DNA of 64,000 nucleotides from Triops longicaudatus (taxonomy: Eukaryota; Arthropoda; Branchiopoda; Notostraca; Triopsidae): positions 558,001 to 622,000 of the forward strand of contig JAGQDJ010000156.1 in NCBI GenBank assembly GCA_022885665.1, written 5' to 3'. Position numbers and translations under genes: made by a program. The notes under the pieces are model-generated. The model did no database searches. It had not been told where the DNA came from and saw only the letters and a list, made by a program, of their open reading frames with translations. This document shows positions 37,801-48,382 of this stretch, piece after piece; position 1 is the first letter of the stretch, and every line of letters begins with the position of its first letter.

Positions 37801-40800
37801 TCAGGGACATTCGTTGATTTTCGTTTTTCTCGTTATATAGCAAAGGTTCACCAGAATTCTTGTCTACGATTGCAGTGTTTAAAATACCTACTGAGGTACT
37901 TCATAAGTCTTCTTTTGACTTCCTTTGTTACTTCAATTAACTTGCTTGAAATTTCTGTAGAAGTTTGGGAAAACGTATATAACTATAGCCAAAGGTAAAA
38001 CGTCCCATCTCAAAAAATAGGAAAGCATCTGTTTTAAATTAGAATTTTGAACAAGGGAGTACATGCGCATTAATTTCGGAAATAACACCATAGTTCGATA
38101 AGATGGATAAGATGGATAGAGATCTCAGAACCGCATATGGCATTTTGAGCTCTACTTTCTTTTCATGCACGTGTTTTAATAATTATTTATTGATCGGGGC
38201 CATTCCGCTTCAATTGAGTTCTCCCCCCTGGCTCTGAATATTAACATAGTAATCTCAACATGGTGATGGTCTTTATTTTCAAGTTCAACGCACGCTGATG
38301 TATCCAAGTATAGTTTGTCATGCAATTAGATGCTCATGTGAACAGTTCATCCTGTTCCGAGTTTGGCAGTTGCCCCCTATTCTTGTCATGAAAGCGCCAT
38401 CTTTTCCTTCGCCCTGGGCGCCACCTACCCCACCTGCAACTCTTGTCACGTTCGAAAGCACAATAAATTAAAAGCGAGTATATTACAAATGGCAAACTTT
38501 GCAAAAGTTTTACCAGTGTTGATAAGTGTTATTACAAATTTAATCCTGCTTGTATTCAACTTAAGCGATTGCAGAGGTTCCCCAGTGTTACAAGGAATTG
38601 TTAATCATGTTGCCCATTAAAAAGATTTAAGTAAATGATTTACAGAATTTTATAGAGATTTTAATCGAACTAGTTTTTCAAGTATATACAGCCCCACAAG
38701 AATACGCAAACAGACGCTACTAATCCTTTAAAAATTAGTTCCATTAATCGTCACCTTCAAAATGTTATATTTTTTTCTATTAATTACGCTTTTAATAGAG
38801 AGTGGTATGCCTCAAAGAACGAGAATTCAGTTGTTTGTATAGTGGCGTATTAGACAGGAATTGCGTGAATTTTCCCGTTTTGCTGGTATTTCCCCTTGCT
38901 GCTGAGCAAATACAGAACAAATACGTCTCTTCCACATAAACTTTGGGTTTTAATGTCAACCAATGTTCGGGAAGGTGTTTAGATTATAGTGAATTGTGTA
39001 AGTCAAGTTACTATTTACAACTACTTGACTTTTTTGTCAGAAAACGGATCTTTCATTTTCATTTGTTGTAATGTAATCCTTTTGCCGATACATATTGTTT
39101 GAGTGCTGATTTAAAGTGTTTACATGACGATTCTGCGCATTCCCCGATATTAACTCTGCGCGCCCACTTTCCAAATGCGAAAGAAATGTATCCATATGAT
39201 CCTGTTCCTTTGGGGGCATAGCCAACAAGGGATATAAAAGGGGAGAAAAACTGAGACATGGGGGTGCGTGCCCCCAAAGTTTGCGAGTTTGCTTGTGCAC
39301 TACAGTATAACGCCAGAACATACAACCATAATACTACAGTAGAAGCAGCTGTTCGAGTGCTAGGGATCCTGGAGTGTGGGCTCCAGATACAAACTGATAG
39401 AGATACAATCCTTTGTGCGGGGGTCTGTTTCCTCCTGCCCTGCGAGAAAAGAATGGAAAGGTTTCGTATCGATTGGCTTTAGCGAACCTGGTGGGGAGAG
39501 GAGAATGAAAGAAATATTTTTACAAAAGATCGCGTTTTCCACGTACGAAAAGACCCCCGTGCACCCTTACTCCTCTGCTGCTCTTACAGTAATTGCATTA
39601 TTTACCACATAAAAACGTGCGGTAAAGAAGTAAATAAATAAACATAGTCAAGGTGCAGATTGGTAACGGATTTATACACACGGGTGGCGTTAGCACAATA
39701 GGTGCAGGACATCGCCTTGCACAAAACTGTCGATATGTCCATACTAAAGGAGACCTGAGTCAGTTATAACACGGAAGAATAACAAAAAATATGAATAATG
39801 GACTATCGATACTCATAGACAGTAAAAAAAAAAAAAAAAAAAAAAAAAGCCAAGTAAGAATAAAAGGTAAATAAGAATAATGCTAATGAAAAGTTATAAT
39901 GAGAAAACGGAATACATATAAAGTACGGTAGAATTTTGTTAAAACGAGCCTCAAAGGAATGGAAATTGTCCCCTGTATAAGAAGTTTGTTATATTAGACG
40001 CATTTTTTAATATTAATTTAACTCGCGACCTTACAACCCGTCCATTATAGCCGATAGTAAAGGGTTCGCTATAACGAAGGTCTACTGAAGTGTAGACTGA
40101 TTAATGCTTTCCTCAGAAAAAGGTATTTTACACTTTTAAAAAGTCTGTTACAAGAGATTCCATCCTATCCGTACGTACTTAAACCAATGGTGCTGACATA
40201 AATATTTGTTTTCTGACTAAAATTTCCTTAACGCATTCTGAGAAAAAAAAAATGGAACCTAATTTGGTTAACCCCGACTAAGGATACTCCCTGTTATATC
40301 AACCACCTCCGCAAATATCCGGCAACCATTTTTCTTCTGAGTTTTTTCATGGTTTCTAAGCATTTATGGACAGTACGAGATTTTCCCGTAATTGATCTCA
40401 AAAATATAATTAAAGTGCAGAAATTCCATTACTTTTATTCGTTACCATTGTTTTTTTTCCGAAAATATTTCCAAAGTATAAAACACGCACATCTGATTTT
40501 GTAAGCCTTATCAATTCCGTTCCGGTGCAGTTGACAATCTCCGTATTCTATTGTACATTGCACAGTATGTACGAATATTTGATATTTGCTGCTGACCTTC
40601 ATAACTTCATTAGCAAATAGTTAGCCTCGTGTTCTTTAAGGAAAATGACAGCAGGTAGTGGTGGACATGTAATGTACATCTGAACCACAGAAATTATGCT
40701 GGCCTGATAAAATAATGTGGAACATTTTTGTTTCTAACTTGCGGAGGCAACGGCTGCTCTGGCCTTGTATTAAGGTTTCTCGCTGCAAATGACCTTACCT

Positions 40801-40819
40801 TATCTATGGAGACATCCAG
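34831..40819. other. Gene-poor intergenic region
   Basis: I find no recognisable gene. It contains diverged pogo/Tigger-like end fragments (about 35034-35065 and 37060-37145), one fuller miniature element (39921-40092) and a run of 25 A at 39824-39848. Short open frames here have no family motif, and several overlap one another on opposite strands. Confidence 0.5.
39921..40092. mobile_element. Miniature inverted-repeat element, pogo/Tigger-like ends (diverged)
   Basis: Left end AAGTACGGTAGAATTTTGTT and right end (inverted: CACTTCAGTAGACCTTCGTT), bounded by TA at 39919-39920 and 40093-40094. The interior near 40050-40080 again contains CGCTATAACGAA. Same group as the copies at 16.9, 26.9 and 29.2 kb, but more diverged. 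Confidence 0.55.
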
Positions 40820-41200
40820 CTATATATCCATTAGTTTCTCTTGACAGCACCTTGTGAGCAAGCACTCCGCTTCATTATCCGAAACACTGTCAAGTTGAGA
40901 CAATGACACTTGAAGGGCAATGAACAAAATTCTGTGATCTTGGAATAATGTGTACAATAAGAATAAATAAAAAATCTCAATAGGTGTTTTTGGTGTCCAT
41001 TGCCCTTTAACCAAAAAAAAAAAAGTGGACAAATGTAGGCTATTTTCAAACACTTGGATTTCCTGGTTCGACTTGGTATAACTTATCGTATACACTTTGA
41101 TTTGCACACGAGTGCCAAGAATAAATCTTATAATGAGTCTAATGAAGTAAAGATAATATTGTACCACGGTTACAGAGCAGATTAGCGTGCTAAGCTTCAT
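40820..41200 (-). CDS. Unidentified 126-codon open frame (doubtful)
   Basis: A single uninterrupted frame from ATG 41200 to the stop at 40820, just downstream of POLR2I on the same strand. The start (MKLSTLICSVTVVQYYLYF) is signal-peptide-like and the last 35 residues (LDSVSDNEAECLLTRCCQEK) look normally composed. The middle crosses a T-rich tract ending in AG that could be an intron, and there is no recognised family. It may be a chance ORF in A/T-rich DNA or part of the POLR2I 3' flank. Confidence 0.25.
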   Translation of the reverse strand: MKLSTLICSVTVVQYYLYFIRLIIRFILGTRVQIKVYTISYTKSNQEIQVFENSLHLSTFFFLVKGQWTPKTPIEIFYLFLLYTLFQDHRILFIALQVSLSQLDSVSDNEAECLLTRCCQEKLMDI

Positions 41201-41302
41201 GTAATCCTAGAACAGTGCGTCGCGTGAACGTTGTATTTCAAAAGAGTTAAATGAGACATTTGCTTGTTTGCAGAAGGGTTAGCGTGCACCGGAGTTCTTG
41301 TT

Positions 41303-42816
41303 TTAATCAGTCCAACGATGCGTGCAATGGCTATTTGTGCAGACATAATAAAGTCTCATTTCCTCTTCCGCTCGTCGAGATGTAGCCTGGAAAAAGACAG
41401 CTTCTCTGTGGCCGCATTTAGGGCACGGGTGTTCTTCACTTCGAGGCAAAGTGGGGTCCGAAATGACGTCGGCCACAATCTGTGTGAGCTCGCTATACGG
41501 AAAGAAAAGTTCGTTGAATATAGTGTACAAAATCACACACATAGAAATGTAGAGAGCACGCTAACAGCTATTATGCCACAAATTTAAAGCGCGAGTTCGC
41601 CTGTTCTATACAATGAAGAGTAAAATTACTCTGGATATTCTGCGTCTGAATTAGACGGCAGATTTACACGCAATCACAATGCTCAGCTGTCAATAAAAAG
41701 CTTCAGGCAGCTCGTAAAATTAAAACAACTTAAATGAAGTGACTTCGTATTCAGGCACACAATAGAATTTTTTGAACAGGCTCAAAGAAAAACTATAAAT
41801 GTAGAATTCGACTTTTTCAAGACTTTTTTTTAACGAACTTTAGACCTAACATTTTTATTGCTTGAAGTGCGTTAGACCCTCAGTTATTTACTTCGACTAT
41901 TGCTGTCTACGAGATCAGCTGTAACTTGAATCTAAGCAATTCGACCATGTAGAGTTACAAACCATTTTCATGGCTAATAAACTTCTAGCAACATGGTACC
42001 TTTCATGTGTGGAGTGGTTTTAATACCAATTCAGCGCAAGGAGTAACGAAAACGTGAAAAGGAGAATGTAAGCAAGAAAGCAATGAATAAGAGGGAAAAA
42101 CTCACTCGACTTCGTGCATAATCTTGTTTACGTAGATGCAGTTATTATCCGCTAGCTGCTTGAAGTCACAGTTTCTGCACTGAAAGAAAATGGTAAAGGT
42201 AAATCACCAATAAACATTATTTTCTCAAGAATCACTTACGGCATATAGTAAGACTCGGTTTTCTTTGTCCTCCTTCGGATATAACATGTTGTTACTAAAA
42301 AAAAAAAAAGAAAAATAGACAGATTTAATAATTTCCTACTTTTGGAAAAATTCATCATAGCGCAACGAGGAATAATGGTAGTGAGGAATTATTATATAAT
42401 CTTACTCATATTGTCTTGTAATAAATTTAATTACTAGCAGAGTTATCTATAGGCTTCCAATTCATTTAGGATATAAAATTAGAGGAAACTAGATTAACCT
42501 CAATTCGCTGAAGTTAGGTTCAAGTTGGCTAGTTCAAGAAATTTAACATATTTTTAGTAAACTTATAGCTAATTCCAGCAAAAGAAGGCATTTTAACCAT
42601 GATTTTCACACATCCGTTGATTTTTTTATGTTAAGTAACCGAATTAGCCTGAATACAAATAAATTGCTTATGTGAAAAACTACGAATTACAAACAATAAT
42701 TATTTGAGAACTAAAAACGGCACCCCACTAAAATTTAAGGGGGAAAAGTACCATTCTTGACAGAAACGGATACCGATAAATCCGGGTCCACTATCACCTT
42801 TGGGTTCGTAATTCAT
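41303..42816 (-). CDS. POLR2I: RNA polymerase II subunit RPB9 (POLR2I)
   Basis: Four exons in phase: 42752-42816 (start ATG 42816), 42240-42294, 42106-42179 and 41303-41492 (stop 41303-41305). They encode 127 residues against 125 in human. RPB9 is the small zinc-ribbon subunit of RNA polymerase II, on the lobe/jaw side of the nuclear enzyme, needed for fidelity and TFIIS-dependent cleavage. The N-terminal zinc ribbon is FCQEC...YACRNC, and the C-terminal TFIIS-like ribbon is HPCPKCGH...YVCTNSHCTHRW. The linker DELTQIVADVISDPTLPR and EAVFFQATSRRAEEEMRLYY are highly conserved. The first cysteine pair is split across the first intron. Unambiguous identification. Confidence 0.97.
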
Positions 42817-43324
42817 TTTCAGTTAATGAACGATTTCAGAAACTGTTTCACGTTTGGATTCAAACATCAACACAACCGGGGAAAAGCGGCTAAGCGTAGC
42901 GCAACAAATAGTAGGATGTCACAAAAGCTTTGAAAGTGTACCGCTTATTGGCGCGATTACAGTAAGAAAAACTTGTTCCGCCCCCTAAGGAAATCAAAAC
43001 CATAATAAACTTATTGTCAACAAAAGCAAATAGCATACTATTTAACTGGTCGTCGTTTTAATCGGATACAATTTTGTGAAGATTTTATCTACAAAGTCAT
43101 TCTTCATTGTGCGTTTTACGTAAATGCACAGCTAATTTAAACTGGAAACATCGTAATTGTTCTAGAAAGTAACGTTCAACCCAAAAAGTATCACCAATAA
43201 TTGCTTTGAAACGTCCCGTGTTTGCTTCACTACAACTAAATGGATTGGTAGGTGTCGTTCCTGCATAGCGGTCACTTTCCGGTGGTACTTTTTCGTTAGT
43301 ATTTTATATCTATATGAAACTAGA
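42817..43324. other. Divergent intergenic region POLR2I / transposase-derived gene
   Basis: About 500 bp between two divergent start codons. No TATA box, terminal inverted repeat or exon that I can recognise. In particular, no CTCGTTATAACGA-type transposon end is seen upstream of the transposase-derived ORF. Confidence 0.5.
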
Positions 43325-44893
43325 ATGGATAACTCAAACAAACGGAAAAGGAACGTGGTGACAATTGAAATGAAACTAAGAGCGTTGGAGCGTATTGATA
43401 ACGGAGAACCGGTACATCGAATATGTGCTGAACTAAACGTCGGAAAGAGCACGGTTAACGATTGGCGGAAAAATCAGAAATCCCTTCTAGATTTCAGCAA
43501 GCAGATAAATACGGAAGCGGTGCTCTCGAGACGACACACTATGAAGAAACCCAAAAACGAAGTTGTCAGTGATGCATTGTGGATATGGTACATGCAAGAA
43601 CGGCAAAGATGTACGCCACTAAGCGGACCAATTCTAAAAGAAAAAGCAATGCAGTTGCACAAGAAAATGAACAGCGGAGAAGAATTTTTAGCCAGCGACG
43701 GATGGCTTACGCGATGGAAAAAGCGCCACGGAGTTATTAATTGCGAGCCTTGTGACGAAAAAGTGTCCACAGACCATGTCGCTGCAGGTGATTTGTACCA
43801 GCAAATCTTAGACGTCATTCAGAACGAAAAGCTCAATCTGGAGCAAATCTACAAGTTGGATCAAACAAGCTTAAATTTTAAGCTTCTCCCGACGAAAACC
43901 CAAGAAGCACTCGCTACTGTCACCAAAACGTATAAAGAGAGACTTACGGTAGCTTTGTGTGCTAATGCTGCTGGGAGCCACAAACTGCCCCTTTTCGTTG
44001 TAGGTAAATCAGCCAAACCGAGAGATTTAAAAAATTTAAGCTTAGATGCGCTGCCGGTTTATTATAAAGGTCAGAAGTCGGTATGGATAGATTCGGTGTT
44101 GTTCGAAGAATGGTTTACGAACGAATTTGTGCCAAAAGTGAAGGATCACTTGACGAGTTTGAAACTACCATTAAAGGCCATTCTTTTCCTTGGCAATGCA
44201 GCATCGCATCTTGCTGAATTGACTTGTGACGACATCAAAGTGATGCACTTACCGACCGGCGTAACACCTTTGGTACAACCTACGTATTCAGGCCCAACAG
44301 CTAGTCTGAAAAAGCGTTACAGGAAAAAGCTTCTGGCAAATATTCTTGAGAGAACGGGTAATGAAGGAACGGGACTCATTGAAGCCCTTCAGAAAATTAA
44401 CGTTAAGGATGTGATTTACATGCTGGCGTCAGCGTTTGAGGAAATGACGCCGACGACGTTCGTGAAATCGTGGGCAATATTATGGCCTGATATAGAAAAG
44501 TTAACTACAAACAGCGACGAAGAAGACTCGGACGAGGAGGGCGATGTCCTGGTTGCCTGTTCTAAGCAATTAGCACAGTTTAAGGATACGGAAGTAAGAG
44601 ACATCGGTGAGTGGCTAACAGGTGATAGCCCGAGAGAAAGTGGAGTGTTAACGGAAGATGAAATTCTTGAAGTAGTTATTCACGAAGGAAAATCGGAAGA
44701 AGTTGAAAACTCTGGAGCGACAGGTGAAGATGAGGAAGAGAAACGAATAAGTCACACGGAAGGAAAGGAAGCGCTCGAAATTGCAATGAAATATATCGAA
44801 CAGCAAAGTAGTTCTTCTGGAGAAGACATTTGTTTAATAAGGAAGTGGCGGGATTTTGCCGCAAAAGTAATGGCTGTAAAAAAAGAACAGTGA
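43325..44893 (+). CDS. pogo/Tigger (CENP-B/Jerky-type) transposase-derived protein, catalytic residues lost
   Basis: Intact intronless 522-codon ORF. Residues about 8-56 form a CENP-B-N-type helix-turn-helix (MKLRALERIDNG...GKSTVNDWRKN). Residues about 75-140 form the second, Tc5-type DNA-binding HTH (SDGWLTRWKKRHGV). Residues about 170-340 form a DDE_1 nuclease fold. The first catalytic Asp is present (D179 in YKLDQTSLNF). The second is Gly (G290 in LFLGNAASH, normally LxxDNxxxH), and the third is replaced by Tyr (Y321 in QPTYSG, normally QPxDxG), so the protein should not cleave DNA. The C-terminus (about 400-500) is very acidic, as in CENP-B and Jerky. No terminal inverted repeats are seen at either side. 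An AATAAA lies at 45014-45019. Loss of catalysis with a full open frame suggests host domestication, probably as a DNA-binding protein; a recently inactivated copy is the alternative. Confidence 0.9.
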   Translation: MDNSNKRKRNVVTIEMKLRALERIDNGEPVHRICAELNVGKSTVNDWRKNQKSLLDFSKQINTEAVLSRRHTMKKPKNEVVSDALWIWYMQERQRCTPLSGPILKEKAMQLHKKMNSGEEFLASDGWLTRWKKRHGVINCEPCDEKVSTDHVAAGDLYQQILDVIQNEKLNLEQIYKLDQTSLNFKLLPTKTQEALATVTKTYKERLTVALCANAAGSHKLPLFVVGKSAKPRDLKNLSLDALPVYYKGQKSVWIDSVLFEEWFTNEFVPKVKDHLTSLKLPLKAILFLGNAASHLAELTCDDIKVMHLPTGVTPLVQPTYSGPTASLKKRYRKKLLANILERTGNEGTGLIEALQKINVKDVIYMLASAFEEMTPTTFVKSWAILWPDIEKLTTNSDEEDSDEEGDVLVACSKQLAQFKDTEVRDIGEWLTGDSPRESGVLTEDEILEVVIHEGKSEEVENSGATGEDEEEKRISHTEGKEALEIAMKYIEQQSSSSGEDICLIRKWRDFAAKVMAVKKEQ

Positions 44894-46007
44894 GAACTTC
44901 CTAATGAATTGAATATATACGTAATGAATGTATGTACCGAAAATACATAGATATAATTTGATTTTTAAGCAAGTGATCAAAATGTTGATTTTTTTATTTC
45001 CTAAAATTTTTCTAATAAATGATCGATATTTTATTCGGCATAATGCCCGGTATACTAACGCTGACTTGTAAAACATAGCTTACGGGACTTCGAAGGATTC
45101 AAGCAAAAAGATAAAAATACATTCTAGGAAACGGTGACTATGTAGGCCTATATGGGGACTATGTAGGCCTACCAATAGTGTACATACCAATAATACTGTA
45201 TACCAATTTTGTCCGTTGGAGGCTTTTTTTAAAATAAGATTACGTGAAAAAAGCATTGACAGAAAGGTGAAAACTGGGCTTGTATCTTGAAGTAATAACA
45301 TTTACGAATATGTAATACCGTAGGCAATATGTGCCTATTAAATAACACCTTATTTATTTTTCATTTATCCAGCAACTAGTGGCCATATTTTATTTTCTCA
45401 GAAATTACTAGCCCATATTTTCTCATGGTTTTATACACTCGATTGGCCATACGTTCCCATTAATTAGCAATAAACTGAAATTCGCAATTACTTTTGAAAT
45501 AATTTTACCCTGACTATGTGATTAACTCAAGCGAGTTTTCATATATGAATATTTATATTTCTCTCCTCAAACGCCACTCATAACTGAAACATCATGTCAT
45601 CATACATAAAAATATTGGTCCATATTTACACCTTTTCTTCTTTATCGTATTTATTTTTATAGTATAATATATTCTTTGTCGCATGTGTGATCGAGCTCGA
45701 AGCGTTATTTTAGTAATATTTTATTTGTTTACTTACCAATTTGATTCCGGCAATTACAAGATACGATCGACTCAATCGAAGTTTAATTAAAATAATGTGT
45801 TTTTTTTTTCTAGCATCGAAAGTTTGGTCCTTTTCGAAAAATGTAGGTGTTTGATGTTAGGGGCGCTGGAATCTGCGAGAACGATGTTAGTCGACTTTGA
45901 TCTTCGCCACCTTTATCCTTCTCTTCTCTTTCAAATGTGCCAGATTGAGTAAACAGTGGACGAATTTCGAACCCTGGTTAAATTTCTAACAACTCCAGTT
46001 GAACAAT
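44894..46007. other. Intergenic region between transposase-derived gene and BRCC36
   Basis: Holds the 3' flank of the transposase-derived gene and the promoter side of BRCC36. Includes a near-duplicate of TATGGGGACTATGTAGGCCTA at about 45135-45170. No exon or transposon end recognised. Confidence 0.5.
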
Positions 46008-46956
46008 ATGCCAATCGCTGAAGTACACATAACGACGGATGCATATTTTGCTTGTATGAACCATGCATTATCAACAGACAGCGAAGAAATCGTAGGAACC
46101 TTAATTGGCAGGGTTAGCTCGAAATACGAAATTGAAATGATATCCTTTTAATTGGTATATTGTGTCTTCCAGGTTTCAAACGCTATATCGTACATAGATT
46201 CCCTCGTCATGCTGCAGCGAACCGTTAAGCTGAAAGACCGTGTAGAAGTTTCCCCCGAGCAGTTAAGTTCTGCTGCCGAAGTCGCAGAGAAATTGTCTCA
46301 GAAGACAGGCAAAGAGCTTCGCGTTGTGGGGTGGTATCACTCTCATCCACATTTCACGCATTATCCTTCTCATATCGGTAAAATTAAATTGTTTATTATT
46401 TTATATTAAAGACAAAACGTAATACATTGCAGATATAAGAACTCAAGAAGAATACCAGCTTATGGATAATGACTTTGTTGGGTTAATTTTTTCCGTGTAT
46501 AACTGTTCTGCAGGAACGAAGGCAAGTATATTTGCTTTAAAATTGTGCTATTTATACATGTTTAAAAAATGCAGACGCAGCACATTACACTTGGAGCTTT
46601 TCAAGTAGACACTCCTGGGACACGCCGAGAGATAAAGGTCCAAGTTCTTCCTAACTTAACGCCATTGCAGCACAATTTCCAGAGTTTAATCGAACTGCCC
46701 AGACTGTTGATGAAAGAAGAAAATGAAATGTACATTAAAGCTCAAGAGCAATGCAAGAATGAGCATATCAGTTCCCTTCATAACGAAGCAGGTAATTCTA
46801 GAAATTAGAAGCATACGTATAAGTAATCAATAACTTCAAGTATACACGCATGCTGTGTGCAACGTCATGAAAACCCTGGCTGTACCTGTGAAAACGATTC
46901 TTAGCCGTTTGGCGACAAACTCGTCCAATTTATCATCCAGTAATATCTTAAATTAA
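46008..46956 (+). CDS. BRCC3: BRCC36-like K63-specific JAMM deubiquitinase
   Basis: Exons 46008-46112, 46173-46377, 46433-46521, 46575-46791 and 46841-46956 give 243 residues. BRCC36 is the MPN+ zinc protease of the BRISC and BRCA1-A complexes that removes Lys63-linked ubiquitin. The catalytic set is present: Glu27 (SEEIVG), His91 and His93 (GWYHSHPHF) and Asp104 (SHID). The Asp codon is split by an intron. KDRVEVSPEQLSSA and TQEEYQLMDNDFVGLIFS match the family, and AVCNVMKTLAVPV matches the C-terminal region. The intron 46522-46574 has a GC donor (AAG then GCAAGT); reading through it hits a stop, so splicing is needed. The protein lacks the long C-terminal coiled coil of human BRCC36 (316 aa) and part of the insert after the first beta strand. 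Its 3' end faces that of ARL2, 94 bp away. Confidence 0.93.
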
Positions 46957-47050
46957 CACGCTATTCTGATGAATGCTCCACTCACCCGCAAACATGAAAA
47001 GATTGATCTAACTTCCGCCAATGAGAAATTGGAATGTACATTCTTGAGTA

Positions 47051-47864
47051 TTATTCCAGCGTGTAAATTCGCGCTGCTATGTCCCCGACAAGCCAGTCAA
47101 TTCCTTGTAATAAGTTGTCTCCTGTTATAGCACTACACCAGATTATGCGCCAGTGATGTGTTTTAATCGATTCGAGTTCTAAAGCCTTTAAAAAATTTAA
47201 ATTTAAGTCTGCAGGGCTGGCGTTATTACACGTTTTCATACCTCGCAAATTTCTTCGGCAGTCATTGCGCCGCGCAGGTCGCATTTATTGGCAAAGACTA
47301 GTAAAGTAGCTCCTGCTAAGCGCTGCGAATGGACGAAAAATTGCCATTCAATTAAGCTCTAGTAAGAAAAACGTGTTGTACTTCTTCTTGGAGGAGGTTA
47401 TGTAGTTCTTGTTTGCAATCCGCCATCCGTCTTCTATCAGCACTGTCTACAACCCATACTAATCCGTCTGTACTTTCGAAATAATTTCTCCAATAGGATC
47501 TAAGTGATTTCTGGCCTCCAACATCCCAAATATTTAATAAATACCTACCAAGAAGGATATGAATTTTAAAATCCTTAAGTGTAATTAGTTATTACCCCTT
47601 GTGTTCCAGCGTCTTAATATTAAAGCCTAGTGTAGGGGATATCGTATGGACGTCTTCGCCATTAAACTTTTTCAGAATGGTCGTCTTTCCAGCATTATCT
47701 AAGCCTCTGCGTTAGAAATCCACATTAAATAGCATTAGTAATGTTTTAAATGTTGAAAGAATTAATAAATGTGACGTGAGAATAAAGAAAAAGGCATACA
47801 GCATCAAAAGCCGCATTTCCTTCTCTTTTTGCTTCAGTTTTCGTAGAATCGTTAATAGAACCAT
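47051..47864 (-). CDS. ARL2: ARL2 small GTPase
   Basis: Five exons (47800-47864, 47596-47706, 47382-47544, 47242-47322, 47051-47185) encode 184 residues, the family length. ARL2 regulates tubulin folding through cofactor D and releases lipidated cargo from PDE6D/UNC119. Visible motifs are the P-loop GLDNAGKT, switch I region SPTLGFNIKTLEH, switch II WDVGGQKSLRSYWRNY, NKCD as the guanine-specificity motif (NKQD in human) and CSAITGDNLLQGIDWL for the last base-contact loop. The start MVLLTILRKLKQKEKEMRLL matches the ARL2 amphipathic N-terminus but has Val instead of Gly at position 2, so N-myristoylation is impossible. The region upstream carries a GC box. The identification is very safe; ARL3 is excluded by the LLTILRKLK start. 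Confidence 0.96.
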
Positions 47865-48382
47865 AACGTAACGTCTGCAATGCCGGAATCGATTCAACTT
47901 TCACTGACTAGTGAAGACTTTACTCTTTGTTTTCACTTGCGAACACCACCTCTGCTAAATACGCTGCGTCTACTAGCCGAGGTTTTCAACCGTGGGGGCG
48001 GGGCTTGTTCTTTAACCATCACTTCATTCTTTATACGGAAAGAGTTCCTCCGTTCGACACTGCTCGTAACAAAAAAGGGGCATCGCATCGTACAAAATTA
48101 CAAATAATGAAAAATTCTGTACAAGGTATAAAAAGACTGTATTATCATCGTTCAAACATCTGCCGCGAGTAATTTAATTGTTATAAGTAGAAATTGAGAC
48201 TGGAGACAACGGAAAGGATATTCATAAAAATTACAATGACCGAAAACGCAGGTTCTTGCTATAAGCGATTGGGCTTTCGAAGCCTTACGATATTCATAAT
48301 TTTCTTTATTCCGATTCATCTGGAAAGACCGTGACTAGGCATAATTCTTATGTATAGTACATAACCCTTCTTAACCACTTGT
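47865..48382. promoter_or_regulatory. ARL2 promoter / SIDT 3' flank
   Basis: Upstream of ARL2 (minus) and downstream of SIDT (minus). It contains a GC-box, GGGGGCGGGGC, at 47994-48004 in an otherwise A/T-rich window, 130 bp before the ARL2 start. An AATAAA for SIDT lies on the minus strand at 48305-48310. Plus-strand ORFs here show no protein family motif. Confidence 0.5.

Noticed and set aside
47880..48172. Two overlapping plus-strand frames divergent from ARL2
   Set aside because: Neither shows a family motif, and they lie in the promoter-like GC-box region; the two frames disagree with each other.
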